Below, in pieces: positions 51,005 through 64,000 of a stretch of DNA of 64,000 bases (its first letter is position 1; every line of letters starts with the position of its first letter). This DNA comes from Apus apus (lineage: Eukaryota; Chordata; Aves; Apodiformes; Apodidae), in NCBI RefSeq assembly GCF_020740795.1, contig NC_067290.1, forward strand, positions 13,870,001-13,934,000, read 5' to 3'. Below the pieces are notes generated by a model that did not search any database, was not told the DNA's origin, and was given only the letters and a program-made list of their open reading frames with translations. The position numbers were made by a program, and so were the translations under genes.

Positions 51005-54000
51005 CTATACAATGTATACTGTTGAGGATTATACAGAGATGTACACCAAATATCAGATGATCCTGACTACTAACACCATCTGAGAAAGCATTTTCCTTTA
51101 AGATTAATACTCTAGTGTTTTATGAGTCAGAATTTTTTTAACTTCTTACCCTTAACCAAGCAGGCCTCAACACTTATATGAACTTTCACTCATGGACCTC
51201 TGATCCTCTCCTTCCTACCTCTGTAATAACTACTCAAGGACCCTAACATGAGTGATGCTTTTGCATCTGCACTCAATCAGAAAGCAGAGACACAGCTTTG
51301 CTGACGTTTTCTGGGAACAGATGATTCTTCTGACTAAATTTCACTTCCATTAATTGCTGTCTGCTTCCCCATACTCATCTGCAGTTCAAATTGCAGCTTC
51401 CTACTTTGAACTGCTGTACACCTATGCAATACCAATGGTTTATTCTCAGGTAGCTCATTTCACTAGTAATTTCAACAATACCTACTAAATGTACTTTACA
51501 CCTACACAAGACCTCTTTGACCCTTCACTATTCTCTTTATGGCCACATGTCTTTTGTGAAACAACTAGCAGAGCCAAGTCAACATAAACAAGCACTTGCA
51601 TTGAGACACCAGCAGCCTGGGTTAGCCTGTAATTTGTATTCTTGCACTGTTACTCCAGGATGATTGCATAGCTATTTGCAATGCCATAAAAAGGTACAAG
51701 AGACCAAGCCCTGCCCTTCTTGGTCAGTCACGACCCTGTAATTTGTGGTAGAAACAATCCTAGTATAGTAGGAGGGGTGTGATGGCACCATGCTTAGGTG
51801 TTACATGTGTGCCAATAAAATGGGGGGGGGAAATGTTAACCTACAGTGGGAATGAAGCGTTGCTGGCAGAGCTCAGCTCTGGCAAATCCTCCAACTAAAT
51901 CATCATGTGCTCTCAGGTCTGCAATAAAGATGTTTCCTCCCCTGTTACTCTGCATTTACATTTGGCCTTGTCCATGTCCTGCTATGTAACATAGTACCTG
52001 GAACTGCTTGCTCAGTCTCACAGAGGCTTAGCTACTTTAAGGGAAATGTAGTTTTAAGACATTTAAGATATTTTACTTAGCAAAACTATTAGCATGATTT
52101 CTAGAAACAGAGCTGAAAGCTAAATACAAAGACATTACATAAACAACAGGTTTCATAACTCATTCAACATGCTTTTTAAAGTAATAGAGAAAAATAATTC
52201 AGTAAATAACATAACTAATGAAGCAACAGAAATAAGTGAGAGTAATTCAGACATACCGAGGGACAAATCCTGTTTCAAATAACAAATTAATGATCTGCCA
52301 ATTACACATCCTTTTACTCATCCATGATTATAACTGGCTGTCTTGACTGAGGAGATTGATCAGGCAGAAAGGCAACTTATGAAGTTAAAAGGCATAAAAA
52401 AATGTCTGCTGGAACAAACAAGTAGTTTTCTATCTTTGAAAAGGTAGAGAAAAGCTTCAGAAATGTAATTGTGTGTAGAGAGATCATTAGAGTAGACTTA
52501 AGTTACAAGTTTTGTTCTAGCTGTCATTCTTATTAAAAACACCCATAACATGACCAAACATGTTCAAAGCTGATGACTGAGTATTCAGTTCCTAATAGAT
52601 TCAGTATCTCAGATGTCCTTCCTATCATCTTATCAGGTTACTGAATTACAAGACCATCTTTCATCTAGAGCATTTTGAGATATTAAAAGTTTAGCAGTGT
52701 CGCAAGCCGGTACTGGGGGGCTACCTTTTTCTTTAAGCATTTAATCTAATCCTTGCAACAAGTGCTCCTAAAGTATTGTCAATAATCTTTTGTGCAAGTT
52801 ATCATCATCTCTTAAAGAAAACTTTTTTAAAGAACCAAATGAACTATGAATAAGAGAATTGTCAGCATTAACATAGGGAAGACTCCAGAAAACAGAACTG
52901 GATTTTTCATTCCCCCAACCTTCATAGAGAATGGCTGATTGTCTCACAGAGTCACAAGCCAAAACTTTTTCTACATTATTTTGTATTATCACAATTAAGT
53001 ATAAAGAGTCTGCTAAGGAAAAAACCCAACAATTTCTTGCAGAAGGAAGAGCGTGTTGGTACCATGAAGTACAAACAAGCGATTTCTTTCAGGAGAGGAA
53101 AGGAAAGAAGGGAGAAAGAGAGGATAAGAATTGTAAAGCTTATTCCAGGGAAAATATAAACATACAACAAAATGAAGGGTGAGCAATTCTGGTCAATCTA
53201 GCAGCGAACAGTGATCATTTAACATGTTAGTAAAGTACCAGTAACAATTTGCATATGTTTATATCCTAAACCAGATGATAAACACTGCTGAGGCACTGTA
53301 GATCTAAGATGATACCCTAACAGTGGCTGATAACATTCCAGATATTTGAGAACAGTACTTCTGCTAGGCAGGTGTTCAGCTGTATTTAAAGTTTACTTAA
53401 TACTTCTTTTAAAAAGAAAAAATCCTCACTTTGAACACACCACTCCTAATGTTCTCTTTGCTTCTGAAAAAAAGTAAAAACTTTGTTTCCCCAGGCAGTT
53501 GATCTATCAGGCTTTGTAGTCCTTAATTGCATTTCAAACAGACACACTGATGTATTCTGCGTGGTGAAACAGAATACATGTCGTGAAATGTTCTCACTAT
53601 ATATAAAGAAATGCTGTGCTATATAACCCAGCGATTAGTACCTCCACAAACAGCAAGAGGCTGTTCTCTAGCGCCAGGGGGATAGGAAGGGAAGAACTAC
53701 ATGATTGAATAACAGAGAACGAGTAGGAAGCCATTAAGCCTCTTCATAGCGCTCCTGCTCACTCAAAAGGAAGGTATGTCATGGCTTCTGGATACTCTGA
53801 AAACAAAAGGCATTTTGCTTGTGCATCTAGGGCTATTCTGTATTCCACCTCCTTCTCTTCTCACAGAAGATTGCCTACACAAATGCTGAAATAACAATAG
53901 GATCATAGTAGGGATTAGGGAATTCATCATTATGTCTCAACAGGAAATAAAAATATAAAATTAAGCAGTAACTGTAGCCCAAGTTCTGCGCTCAGTGTCT

Positions 54001-55194
54001 GTCTCAATGCTGCAACAGTAACAAATTCAACCCACGTACTCTTAATTCCTGACTTTGGAAGACTACAACTTAATTCACATTTCAAATTAGTATTTCTCTT
54101 GCTAATGTGACTTGTGCTTTATGGATCTGCACTCTGCCAGGCCAGGAGGGATAGATTAACTGGGAAGCACATGTAGAAAAGCACTGTATGAAAAGCAATG
54201 GTGAAAAGACATTGTGGCATACAAAATTTGAGTAGTCTGAAATCCCAAAACAACTTTCTTTCCAAAGAAGGATCTTCAAAAGATTAGTCTGCAGAGATAC
54301 AGGAGTTAAGCCGTCCTTAGCACTTCCAAGGTGGCCTCCTAGAGGGTGCTTCAGAACAAGGGCTAATCTGGCCTCTCTCAGGCAGCTCTCACTCTTAACA
54401 CTTTACCATCCACAACAGGAACTGTCTGGCTCTGAGACTGTGATACAGCTGCAACACATTGAATGACAGAAGAAATACAATCTACTCATGCCAAAGAGTT
54501 GAGCTCTTCTCAAAATTCACTGACAGGTGACTGAATTCCCTCAAATATTTAACCCAACATTTAAGGAGCAAAAATTTAAAAAAACAACAAAAAATCAAGT
54601 GCTTCAAGACTACAGTTTTTCATTAGTACACCTTGAATACTAACATATTTTGGCTAACAGTTGACCCCACTTATCACCTCAACACATTCATACACATTTT
54701 AATGTTTTCTGTAATGTCAGATTCCCAGTAATTGGTGTTATTTCTTAATTTACACTTTATCTAACATGTCACAAGATTTTCTTGTAGTATAATTTAATCT
54801 GTACTGTTCTGACAGACAATATCCTTCTTCAAACAGTAGAGCTTAAAGTTCTGCTTTCTAAATGCAGAAAGGACTCTTCAAATTCAGACCAGTGTAGTAG
54901 GATGCTGTGATAGACAACTACTATGATTTCCAGATGTGTTCCAGAGCTCTGGGAATAGTTTTCAAGGGACTGAACAAAGATACAGTGAAAAACTGAAAAA
55001 TGAAAACAACAACATGAACTCTCAATAGTAGCCTCACACAGATTCATGACACATTAGCAGCAAAGTTTTATGCAGCTAGAGCTTGGTCATCATTTGTGCT
55101 CATGTGTGGCAATGGACAGAACTTGCCACTTACACCAGAACAACTAATCACAGAGCTGGGCTGTAAAGGGGATCTGAGAAAGCATCTGAATTTT

Positions 55195-55264
55195 AAAACA
55201 AAACAACCAAACAAAAAACCCAAACAACCCAACAACAACAAAACGACAAAGAAAACCACACACA
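55195..55264 (+). repeat. A/C-rich low-complexity tract
   Basis: AAAACAAAACAACC, CAAACAACCC, AACAACAACA and similar units form a simple-sequence block. The hydrophobic open frames on its minus strand (VVLLLGCLGFLFG and alike) are a by-product of GTT and TTG repeats. Confidence 0.85.
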
Positions 55265-55477
55265 AGTACTTCAGACACATATTTTCTGGTGTTTTCAACA
55301 GCCCAGTATAGAGCAACACTACACAAACAATCCCTGCAACACCTGTGAATAATGTCTGAACTCAGGTGAGAACAAGACAGACAAATGCTAGGGCAGCTTT
55401 GCCAACCAAGTCAGTCATTAAATAACTCTACCCATCTTAACAAAAGTTATTATTACACCAAAGGCAAACTAGTTAAT

Positions 55478-55582
55478 ATTATTAGCTGTAGGCCCTAAGT
55501 GATGGGCAAGGTATGTTGTCTCACCCTACTGCTCCTCCTCTGTAACAGGGAGGATAAGTAATTTATTTTAGTTCATAGAGAA
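55478..55582 (+). mobile_element. MIR-family SINE core fragment
   Basis: The stretch matches the MIR core and 3' part: TTAGCTGTAGGCCC, GGGCAAGG, then CTCCTCCTCTGTAACAGGGA followed by GGATAAGTAAT, and TCATAGAGAAG in the position of CTCATAGGG. The 5' tRNA-like head is not recognisable. The borders are approximate. Confidence 0.5.
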
Positions 55583-58500
55583 GACTCTGGGAACTGAAAT
55601 GGATTCTGGAGGTATGAGGTCCTACACCATGCAAAAGAGAGAAAATTATTTTTTTACTGTCCATTTCCAACAGGCAGCAAAAATGCTTTCCAGCTGAGAC
55701 CTTTTGATCTTAGCTGCACATGGTTCGCAATAATAAATGGTGGAAGCCTGACTTCAGGGAGTAAGGAATACAGGCACAGCACACAAAGTATCTCATTTTA
55801 TAACAAACCTGGCGATCTCTGCTGCTGAAGTCCACAGCCTCACCTCATCAGAAAGTACTAAACTTGCTAGATCACGTTTGGTTTTGTGAAAGACAGTATT
55901 ATCAGCAGAAAGTGAGCTAAAAAAAAAAACCACAACACCACCCTCTCACCACATTCTGACAAGACCTCTGAAAGTGACAGGCTCCATCTTACTGAGATAT
56001 CAGACCCTGTGACCTTGGTATTACAGAAAGTTACCAACACTCCAATAACTTCTGAATTCATTGATTTAAACCACCCCAAACTAACAATTTCAATAATTGT
56101 GTGGTCTGAAGGGCAAATGGCAGAATGTTTCCCTTTAATTTCACTTTTACCTCTGTTGCTCCAGCTAATAATATTGTCGAATATTGTTACTGACACTGGC
56201 ATTTTACCTCAGAAAACTATAATTTAAAAACACACTTATATTTTTCATTTTCTTCCCTCCTCTAGGAATGGATTCTGTGGAGAACAGAACTAAAAACTGC
56301 TTTCATTTTGCCACTCAGAGAGGTTTAAGAGCCAAAGTGACAAAAAGGAAAGTTTATGGCACTTGAGTAAAGCCATCAGTTTCTCTGAAAGATTGGAGTT
56401 CATCCCCTCATCCACCCTCCCTTCAGGTAGGGCTGATTTCCATCCCTTCTTTACTGTACACACCTTTTATAGTACTTTGCTATCAAAATATAAATAGGTC
56501 AAGACTGAAGCAGTTGCATCATCACAAAAGATATCTCCACTAAGAGATATAGGGAAGAGAAGAGGACACCATGAATCCTAAGGATAGCACAGAAATAACT
56601 TATTGGAATTCTGAAGTACATACCGGCCTTCAGCAGAGATGACAGGGGGAGATTTTCTTTCATGTATTGAGAACACAGAGTTTCAAATGTTTTGTTTCAA
56701 CTACTGCAGAACATGAGAAAAGGTGGGAGCCAGAGAGAGAGATTCTCTTGAGCTGTCAGAATGGAGATGAAGAGAAGAAATCAAAGAAAAAAGAAATCAG
56801 TGATAACACAGAATGACTCACAAGCTTTAACAAATTGCCTTCATAATCACTGTTGGGCAGGGTAAAGGCTCCCTTGTCTTTCCTTTTTCCATTTACACAT
56901 CCCCAGATTTGCTGCAAAAGGAAACACCGATATTTTCCTCCAAATCTTCAGGGAGAAACAGCTTCATGTTTTTGCAGCTGCACTTGCCAGAACACTGTTC
57001 CCACCGGTCCCTTGGCTCTTTCTTCAAATGTCTCATAGTTCAGATTCCTTTAAGGATAACTGTCAAATCCTTATATTACTCCCTAGAACACAGAGACATA
57101 ACCTCTGTCTTAAAAGATTCCAAATGATTCTCTCATCTTGCAGTTGGTATAGCTTCTGCTACAAAACACTGCCAAGAAGAACCCAACACAGCAGTAACCC
57201 ATATAAAAGCATGAACTTTTTCCTGGCTGGTTTTTTTCTATTTCAGGATCCAGAAGCTGTCAAAGGTATACACAATGTGGTTGAAGGAGCAGATGGAAAC
57301 ACATGCCTTGAATTTAGAAGTTGCTCACATGGGTCTGTGTTGGAGGCCTTTCGAAGTTCCTTCACAAAGCCGAAAGCAACAGAGCAAGGAAAATGTTCTC
57401 TTTGTAGGTGTTGTGCCTTTTTTCTCCTTGGCAACATCAAGCATGTTTATCCTGTCAGTACTCACAAAACAGCTTTGCAGTACTCACCCCATAATAAGAT
57501 TGCACCTCATTAGAGAACAGTAAGACAAAACAGCCCTGTAGTCCAGTTATCTTAACTGTGCCTTTTGCTTAACCCCCGTGTGCATGAGCAGTCAACCAAG
57601 TATAAGGTTAAGAATATGAATACAGATGGACTAAATTTAAGGGGGCAGGGTAGGAACAGTATAAGATGACAGCAAGTAAGAGACAGGTCTACTTCATTAT
57701 TTTTTTTCTTTGTAGCTACTCCAACTTAAAAATACTAAAGGATCATTCAAAAATACCTGCAGCTCCTGTGGAGTGCTACCCTGCATATTAAGTTAACTAG
57801 TTTTACTCTAATCTATAATGCTTGCTTAAGACTTTCACATCTGTAAGGAGACTCCGACACCTAAAAGACTTGGTTACTGTGCTGAACTACACTCTACAAG
57901 TTTGTGACTGGTATTTTGCAGCAATTAAGACGATACACAACATATAGTGCAAAAAACAGTAATGTTCCTAATTAACAAGTCTGTTCTGATTGAAATAAAA
58001 AAATGTTTGGAAGCACTCTGCCTCCAGATTGCAAAGTTCTTTAGAAACTCTCACTAGCTAACATTAGCCTTAGAAATAATCTAAAAATAAAAATAGCCTT
58101 GGTCACCTCTGAAATACTGAGCTGCACATGAATGCACAGAACACGCGACATGTTGGCAGCCTCAAAGCAGGTGTCAGACAGGAATACCGCTCTTACTGGC
58201 AGAGAACCTCTCTCACTCTAAGATCCATGTCACAGGTACTGCAACCAAAATAGCGCACTCTGTACTTATAGCCCCACAAAGCACTCCAGAAGGTTTAGTC
58301 AGTGTGTAACAATAGACACACCCCTCCTTCAAGGGCTAAAAATAGGAGACTGTTAAGGACTCCTGAACCAGATTTGGTGAGTGATGTAGTGCTACTCACC
58401 ATCAGCAGAGACATTTTATTAGCTCAAAGTTTCCCTGCAACTATTTGCCCAGTGATACCAAGTCCTCCTTAACTCCTGCCTTGAGCATAGCTAATGATTA

Positions 58501-61500
58501 CATAATTAATCTGTATAACCCTCGACAATGCTTGTTGACAAAAGCAGTTCACAGAACTGCTTTTCTAGCCTCTCCAACACACAAGTCACTCAAAACAAAA
58601 TTCTTAAAAGGTAGCAGCAAGGTCACCTGAGCCCTTTGTACCAGTTAATTTTCAATATATATATTCATCCAGACAGCACAGCAGACAACGTCTTTGGTTT
58701 CTTCAGAAGAAAGTGAAACTTGACCCTTGCTTCACATAAATGGCAGTAGGTTACATACCTGGTAATATGTTCCGAAATTAAACTTTTAATGGTAATGAAT
58801 CCTACGTTTTACATGGAATCATTTACCAAGCCAGATTTTAGTAGAATCAAAGGGCTTAAAAAAACCCCAACCAAACAAAATATCAAATTGCCACAAATCA
58901 AAAAGCCACCTGGTGAAACCTCTCAGCTCATGTTTTTAAGCTCTTTCACAAAGCTCATGAGGAACATCTCAGCTTGTTGACAGCACAGACTGCATTAATC
59001 TGGGCTTTGCACTGTTCTTTGAAAGAGTACACCAAGATGAGATTTTCAATAAATGACAGATGGTGCGTTTGCCAATGAACAGCCAAAACACATATGAAGA
59101 GAATTATTTCGTTTAATCCCCTGTATAATATCTACTTTCTTCTGTCTTAATGGAAAACACAGAGCACAGCTCAACTTCTGTAAACATTTATTCACCGTGC
59201 CTGTAACTCCTGGTGATATCAAAAGTTTTACTGCTTAGTTGCAACTAACCGTGACTTCAGCCACCCAAAACCATCCTGAGAACAAGTGCCCTGCATCCTG
59301 TTGTGGCTGCCTCTCCTCCTTCTGTTGAAGAGCAGCATGGAGAGAAGCAAGAAAGTTAACAAGCTACAAAAAAAGAAAACAGACTCACCATCTATTTCCC
59401 TGGAATATTCACACTTCTTTCGCTTGTTATGCTCTAGAAAAATAGGAAAGCAGAACCAAAGAAAGCAGTATGTCATTTGCAGCAGTAATATTAGAGGAAA
59501 AAATTCATTATTCCCAAACTTTTCTGTTTACCAAACCCCAATTTTCACACAGTGGTAGTGCAGAACAGTTTTAAATTAGGACAGTGGAATGAAGTAGAAG
59601 ATAATTTAACTAAAGATTGTTCCAAAGCACGTAATTTATTTTCCTGGACATTGCTTTCTGTAAAGAGTATCTTTGCAAAAATCTCCAAGATAGAGTTCTG
59701 TGTTTAACCACTATGGTACAAGTAGAAAGATAGGGTGATAGAACACTAGGAAGGTATGTGACTAGTATCTTAAATAAATTCTCTGAAAATTCACCTCAGA
59801 TGGAAACAGAACAATATAAACAGGCAAAACCTCTTCCATTCTGAGGATTATTTCTGATTTTGTTCCTTAATGTCCAATCTGCTTAACTCTACCAATTTAT
59901 ATTTTTACTGCTGACTGATGAAGTTGACATCATTTATAAGGAAGGCCTGAGAATCGTTTTTCAGGCATGTATTTTCATAAATGATCAAGCTGGAAGGTGT
60001 TTCCACTGAATCTGCAACTGTGCACAAAGGCCTAGACTTCGTGCATTTAGTTTTTAATCCTTTTCTAGCACACACATACCTAAAGGCATTGCACAAAAAG
60101 CAAGGCTCATTTTTTTAACCAAGTATCTTCCTGTTACTCAAATTTGATCTATACATTTGAACTTTAGATCCTCTTTGATGCTTTTTTTTATTCAGCAAAG
60201 AACTCTCAGAAACGTTTTCTGGACATTGCTCCACTCAGAACAGTGTCAAAAGGGCAAAGACCTAAAGAATCTTTTCCCACAAGGTGTGTCCCTTCCCAGG
60301 CTGTCATCCGACAGACACATGAGAAACACCCACTGACCACAGAAGAGAATAGCTTAAGGGACAAAGGTGACAGCTGCACAAACATATTTTCAATGCCAGG
60401 TTTATCCAGGACAGTGAAATGCTTGATTCTTAACCTTCTGAAGCCATCACACATAAAGCGTTCCCCTCTGCTTCCATGAAAAAAAAAAAAAAAAAATCAA
60501 AGGCAGAGAGCTCCAATATCTGACTTGGCAGAAAAGCCAAACATCTTGTAAAACAAAGTCAGATTTTGCCTGTGGCAAATTTTACAAAACCTCTTGAAAC
60601 TGCTTAAAAGACTGGTTTTGTCTTGTTTTCTGTTTTTCTACCTCTTGGCTCATGCTTGCAAATACTTGGGCAGCTCTCAGTTTTAGCATTCAAATTACAA
60701 AGTATCCACGGAGTGTTTGACACAGCTCCAGGACAGCAATGTCATGCAGGCTTCCCTGTGCTGCAGAACGGCACAGCCACCTCACGCCTTCTCTCCAGCA
60801 GCGACTTGGAGCAGAAAGAAAATCAGAAACATGTAACCTGGGGGGGACAGACTCTCTCTCCACTTGCTGTACAAAAGAAAATAAACTAACTCATTAAGTA
60901 AATAACTATTTTAGTGTAGAAACAGGGGCTCCCTTTGGTGCCTCATCAATAATAAAGACTTGCTTGGGTACTTACTCATCAGTGATGTGTGTTAACATTT
61001 GGCCTACATCACAAGTGATTTGGAAACCAACAGCTTAAAGGGGTCTGCAAGTAACAGAAGGGATTTTTCAGCTACCTGAATACAAACCAAACTTACCCAC
61101 CCATTTACTTTAACTTACAGACCTTCAGACTGTGAGTGAACAGGACTACAGGAATCAACAGAACCAGAGCAAAAAATTCTGCTGCTTTCCACTAAAATAA
61201 GTCCAGGACAACTCATGAGTGTGCAGTCAGTTTTACAAACTGAGGTTGATGCAAATGAAAAGAACATACAGCACAGGACTGTGACTCTATGGTTCTACTC
61301 AAGGGTTTTTCCCGGATGTTGTTTTAAACAGTGCAGTTTGAGAAAATCAAGTCAATTTGAACAGAAAAGGTACACAGCAGAGCTGGTCAGGAATTCCTTT
61401 ATGAAATACTAAGTAAGACTTCTAACCTAATACAGGAAAAACATCTATCTGGATGATGGCACCAGTGCCACATTGCTGGCCACTAGTGTCACTGCAGCAC

Positions 61501-64000
61501 ACCTTGGAGGGTGAACAACAGCTTGAAATAGGCAGCAGCAGTGACAGAAAAAGAAACATTTTATTTTGAGAGGAAAGCACAGGCACAAAGAAGTTTCAGA
61601 GAGACCTAAGAAGTTTGGATCACAAAGATGTCAGGGCTCTGGCAGTTTTTTTTCAGGTCCAAGGACATGTCCTCAGTCTCCATGGCCAGGCCAATCTAGA
61701 CAAGACAAGCAGCTGAGCAGGTAGTGGGGGAAGGGAACTGCTGCAGGTATAAAACTCCTTTCACATGCAACACCAACAGCTGCCCAGGCAGTACGAGCAT
61801 TAGCTTACACGTTTTGTTCTTCAACCCATACAAGGTCTCTGAATACCTAAAGTATGTGTTCCATTTAATGTAGTTACTATTTCTCAGGCGAGAGAGAGGT
61901 TTAAAACTTGCAAGGCATAACATTTGGAAAATCATCTGGATTTCTCAGCAGAAAGTATAAACAAAATATAAATACTACCTTACCTGATACTAAGGTATTC
62001 TCCTATAATTGTCACATTGCTTGTGAGAAGGATCAGTCTATCAATGGGAGTACACACATGAAACTAGGAACGTTAAAAAACAAAACAAAAACCCAGAATT
62101 CCTCCAGAGTCAGCACCATCAGCCAGAATGAATCACTGCCAGACAAACAAGGAAGTTCAACAACTCTGTATTACTAACAGGTATTTCGATCGGGACTTCC
62201 CTGTTTCACATAACTTCAGATATTTCAAATACATTTTTATTGCAGAAATTGATTAAATGAAAGCTGATCAAAACTAGTATTTTTTCAAAGCCAGGTATTA
62301 CATTGGTAGTAGTAAATGATAACATCCTCTAAATCTAGTCTCTTGAATGTTGACATAACGTGAGAGGAACACTGATATTTGATACATAACAATGCTTTTA
62401 TGAACATATAAGGCTAGGATAGTTTGCCCAGTATACATGTTATCACACTATTTGCTTGTTCAGACTAAAGCACACTCAAGTTTCTGCAAAATAAGCAGCT
62501 CTACGTTTTCTTTACTTTCAAAGAAAAAACTTAAATGCAAGTAATATGAATTTAACTGCTCAAGGTATATTGACTCGCACCTTAAAAGGTGTCCAGTGCA
62601 GACAAAGAAAGGTGTGAGTGGCTATTTCACTACTGGTGTGCAGGAGAGCACATGGCCTATTTATAAAGGCAAAACAGCATCACACAAATACTCAAACTGG
62701 GGACAGAATGATCAACCCTGCTGAAGCCAAAAGAAAGGCAAATCAGGACAGCAGCACAGTTAGCTGTGATATATTGTGTACATATAACTTTCATTATACT
62801 TTACTCTTTACTATGAAATTGGAGAACTCAAATCCTAATGGCCACAATTATGGCTGAATTTATCAGTCTTTGTTTTAGATGATCCTCATAGTTAACCTCT
62901 ACAGGTTAAACCACCTAAAGCATATCCTGACCTCAAGGGTTTTCTTCACTCTTCAACTCAGCAGGTCATCTGCTTGGCTCAGCACTTGACCCCTCTGTAG
63001 CCATTGTGGTTTTCAAAGTCACTCCGCATCACTGAAATCAAAGGCTGGAACTCTCACTAACAACACTAAAACTCCTCTGTCCCCTTCAGCTCCTTAAATC
63101 TACAGTTTGGCCTCTGGTAACCCACTGCACAGGGCTCTAGTTCTACATATTAGGAAACATCTGTTTGGACATGACGTTTTGCTACTAGGTTTTAATGGCA
63201 ATAATTCAAAGTATTTTTCAATGCTACTGAGTTAGTCTTATTAAGTATTCTTAATCAAACACATTGATCCCTTTTGAAAAAGTGCATCCATACACAGGAA
63301 CAGAAGACAATATGAAGCTTTAATGGCCATTTAGACAGACAGGATAAAGAAAATACAGCTATTAATTTAAATGTGATTGAAGTTCATAAAGCATTCCTAC
63401 CTACCTTAAACACTCAAGGGAAAAATAACCAAATTCCTTACTTGTGCTTCAACAGGATACAGAAACAAGATGAAAACACTGATTTTTATAATCACTGTCC
63501 TAATCAAATGTTTCTGGCACTCTCTATATAAAGTGAAGAACTACAAAAACACATTTTAGTGTTCTTTGAAAAGCATATGAGCAAGAAGAAAAGGTTTTTA
63601 GTGACTCACTCTAGATGCTGTGTAACATTAAGTAAGTTTTGTCTAGGCAGTGCTTAGGAGAAAGAAATCTTTTGTTATTCCAAACCTTTGTCCTTTAAAT
63701 GGGAGTATGAGAAATAACCACTATTTACATTTGATTTATTCTTGAAGAATTCTAGAGAAGGCACTTTCAGTATGAAGGAGCTCACAGGCAACATTGAGGA
63801 AAAAAAGGCAGTGCCTAGTTCCTTCTAAAAGCTTTCCCATATAAGAGACCCAATGATCTGCATCAGTATTCTCAGGCCTTGATGCAAGATATTACAGTTT
63901 TTATAATTTTTTTCCCCCTGAAACTACTTCCTTGACTGGAGGAAAATATTTCAAATCTCCAGCCAGAAAAATCCATTAAAGAAGGGCCTTAAAGACAGCC

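Larger units (their letters stand above)
51005..64000. other. Distal upstream flank, no confirmed gene
   Basis: I see no recognisable protein family, RNA gene or CpG island, and specifically no PRKC-type C2, C1 or kinase exon. Unexplained exon-like blocks at 52346-52257 and around 53020-52768 (minus strand) and 57245-57523 (plus strand) are described as findings. Named repeats are the MIR fragment near 55.5 kb and the A/C-rich tract at 55195-55264. Confidence 0.5.

Noticed and set aside
54829..55047. Open frame after TTTTCATTTTTCAG on the minus strand near 55.0 kb
   Set aside because: The acceptor is good, but there is no plausible donor before the stop and no link in phase to neighbouring blocks.
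55096..55326. Hydrophobic 83-codon minus frame resembling membrane helices
   Set aside because: The hydrophobic run comes from a GTT/TTG simple-sequence tract.
59340..59440. Two minus-strand exon-like blocks (43 nt ending GATG/GTGAGT, and a following open block)
   Set aside because: The intron between them would be 25 nt, or 67 nt with an alternative acceptor, and the joined frames stop within a few to about 20 codons.

Overview
The window is a stretch of vertebrate nuclear DNA, most likely from a bird. It is A/T-rich apart from one CpG island, its one clear gene has vertebrate-type introns, and two short repeats look like the 3' ends of CR1 LINEs, the dominant avian retrotransposon. There are no bacterial-style operons, and most open frames of 60-160 codons are what chance gives in 64 kb of stop-poor DNA. 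The bird call is an inference; the sequence supports an amniote more firmly than any species.

The one gene I can identify with confidence is RFT1. It lies on the minus strand, with 13 coding exons between 19379 (ATG) and 7714 (end of TGA). All 13 splice phases join into one 539-codon frame with the expected order of RFT1 motifs. The start codon sits in a CpG island (about 18950-19670) with GC boxes and a YY1/ETS-like site and no TATA box. RFT1 is a multi-spanning ER membrane protein needed for N-glycan precursor (dolichol-linked oligosaccharide) assembly. An AATAAA about 410 nt past the stop is a plausible poly(A) signal.

Positions 1-7298 (downstream of RFT1) hold only A/T-rich intergenic sequence with poly(A) runs. 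Positions 19.7-64 kb (upstream of RFT1) hold no gene that I recognise. In mammals PRKCD lies upstream of RFT1, but no protein kinase C coding exon is visible here. This flank contains a CR1 3' end near 27.9 kb, two probable MIR-family SINEs (34.3 and 55.5 kb), low-complexity tracts, and two CTCF-like motifs in convergent orientation (20.1 and 35.7 kb).

The part most worth a second look is 40.4-53.1 kb on the minus strand. Four blocks bounded by splice-like signals (51004-50935, 47610-47461, 41211-41069, 40426-40397) join in phase into a 130-codon frame that ends in a stop, and I recognise no homologue. Two neighbouring exon-like blocks (52346-52257 and 50765-50672) have good splice signals but read as non-coding or 5' untranslated. 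Some of the donors are weak, so this is a hypothesis for RNA-seq or comparative tests, not an annotated gene.
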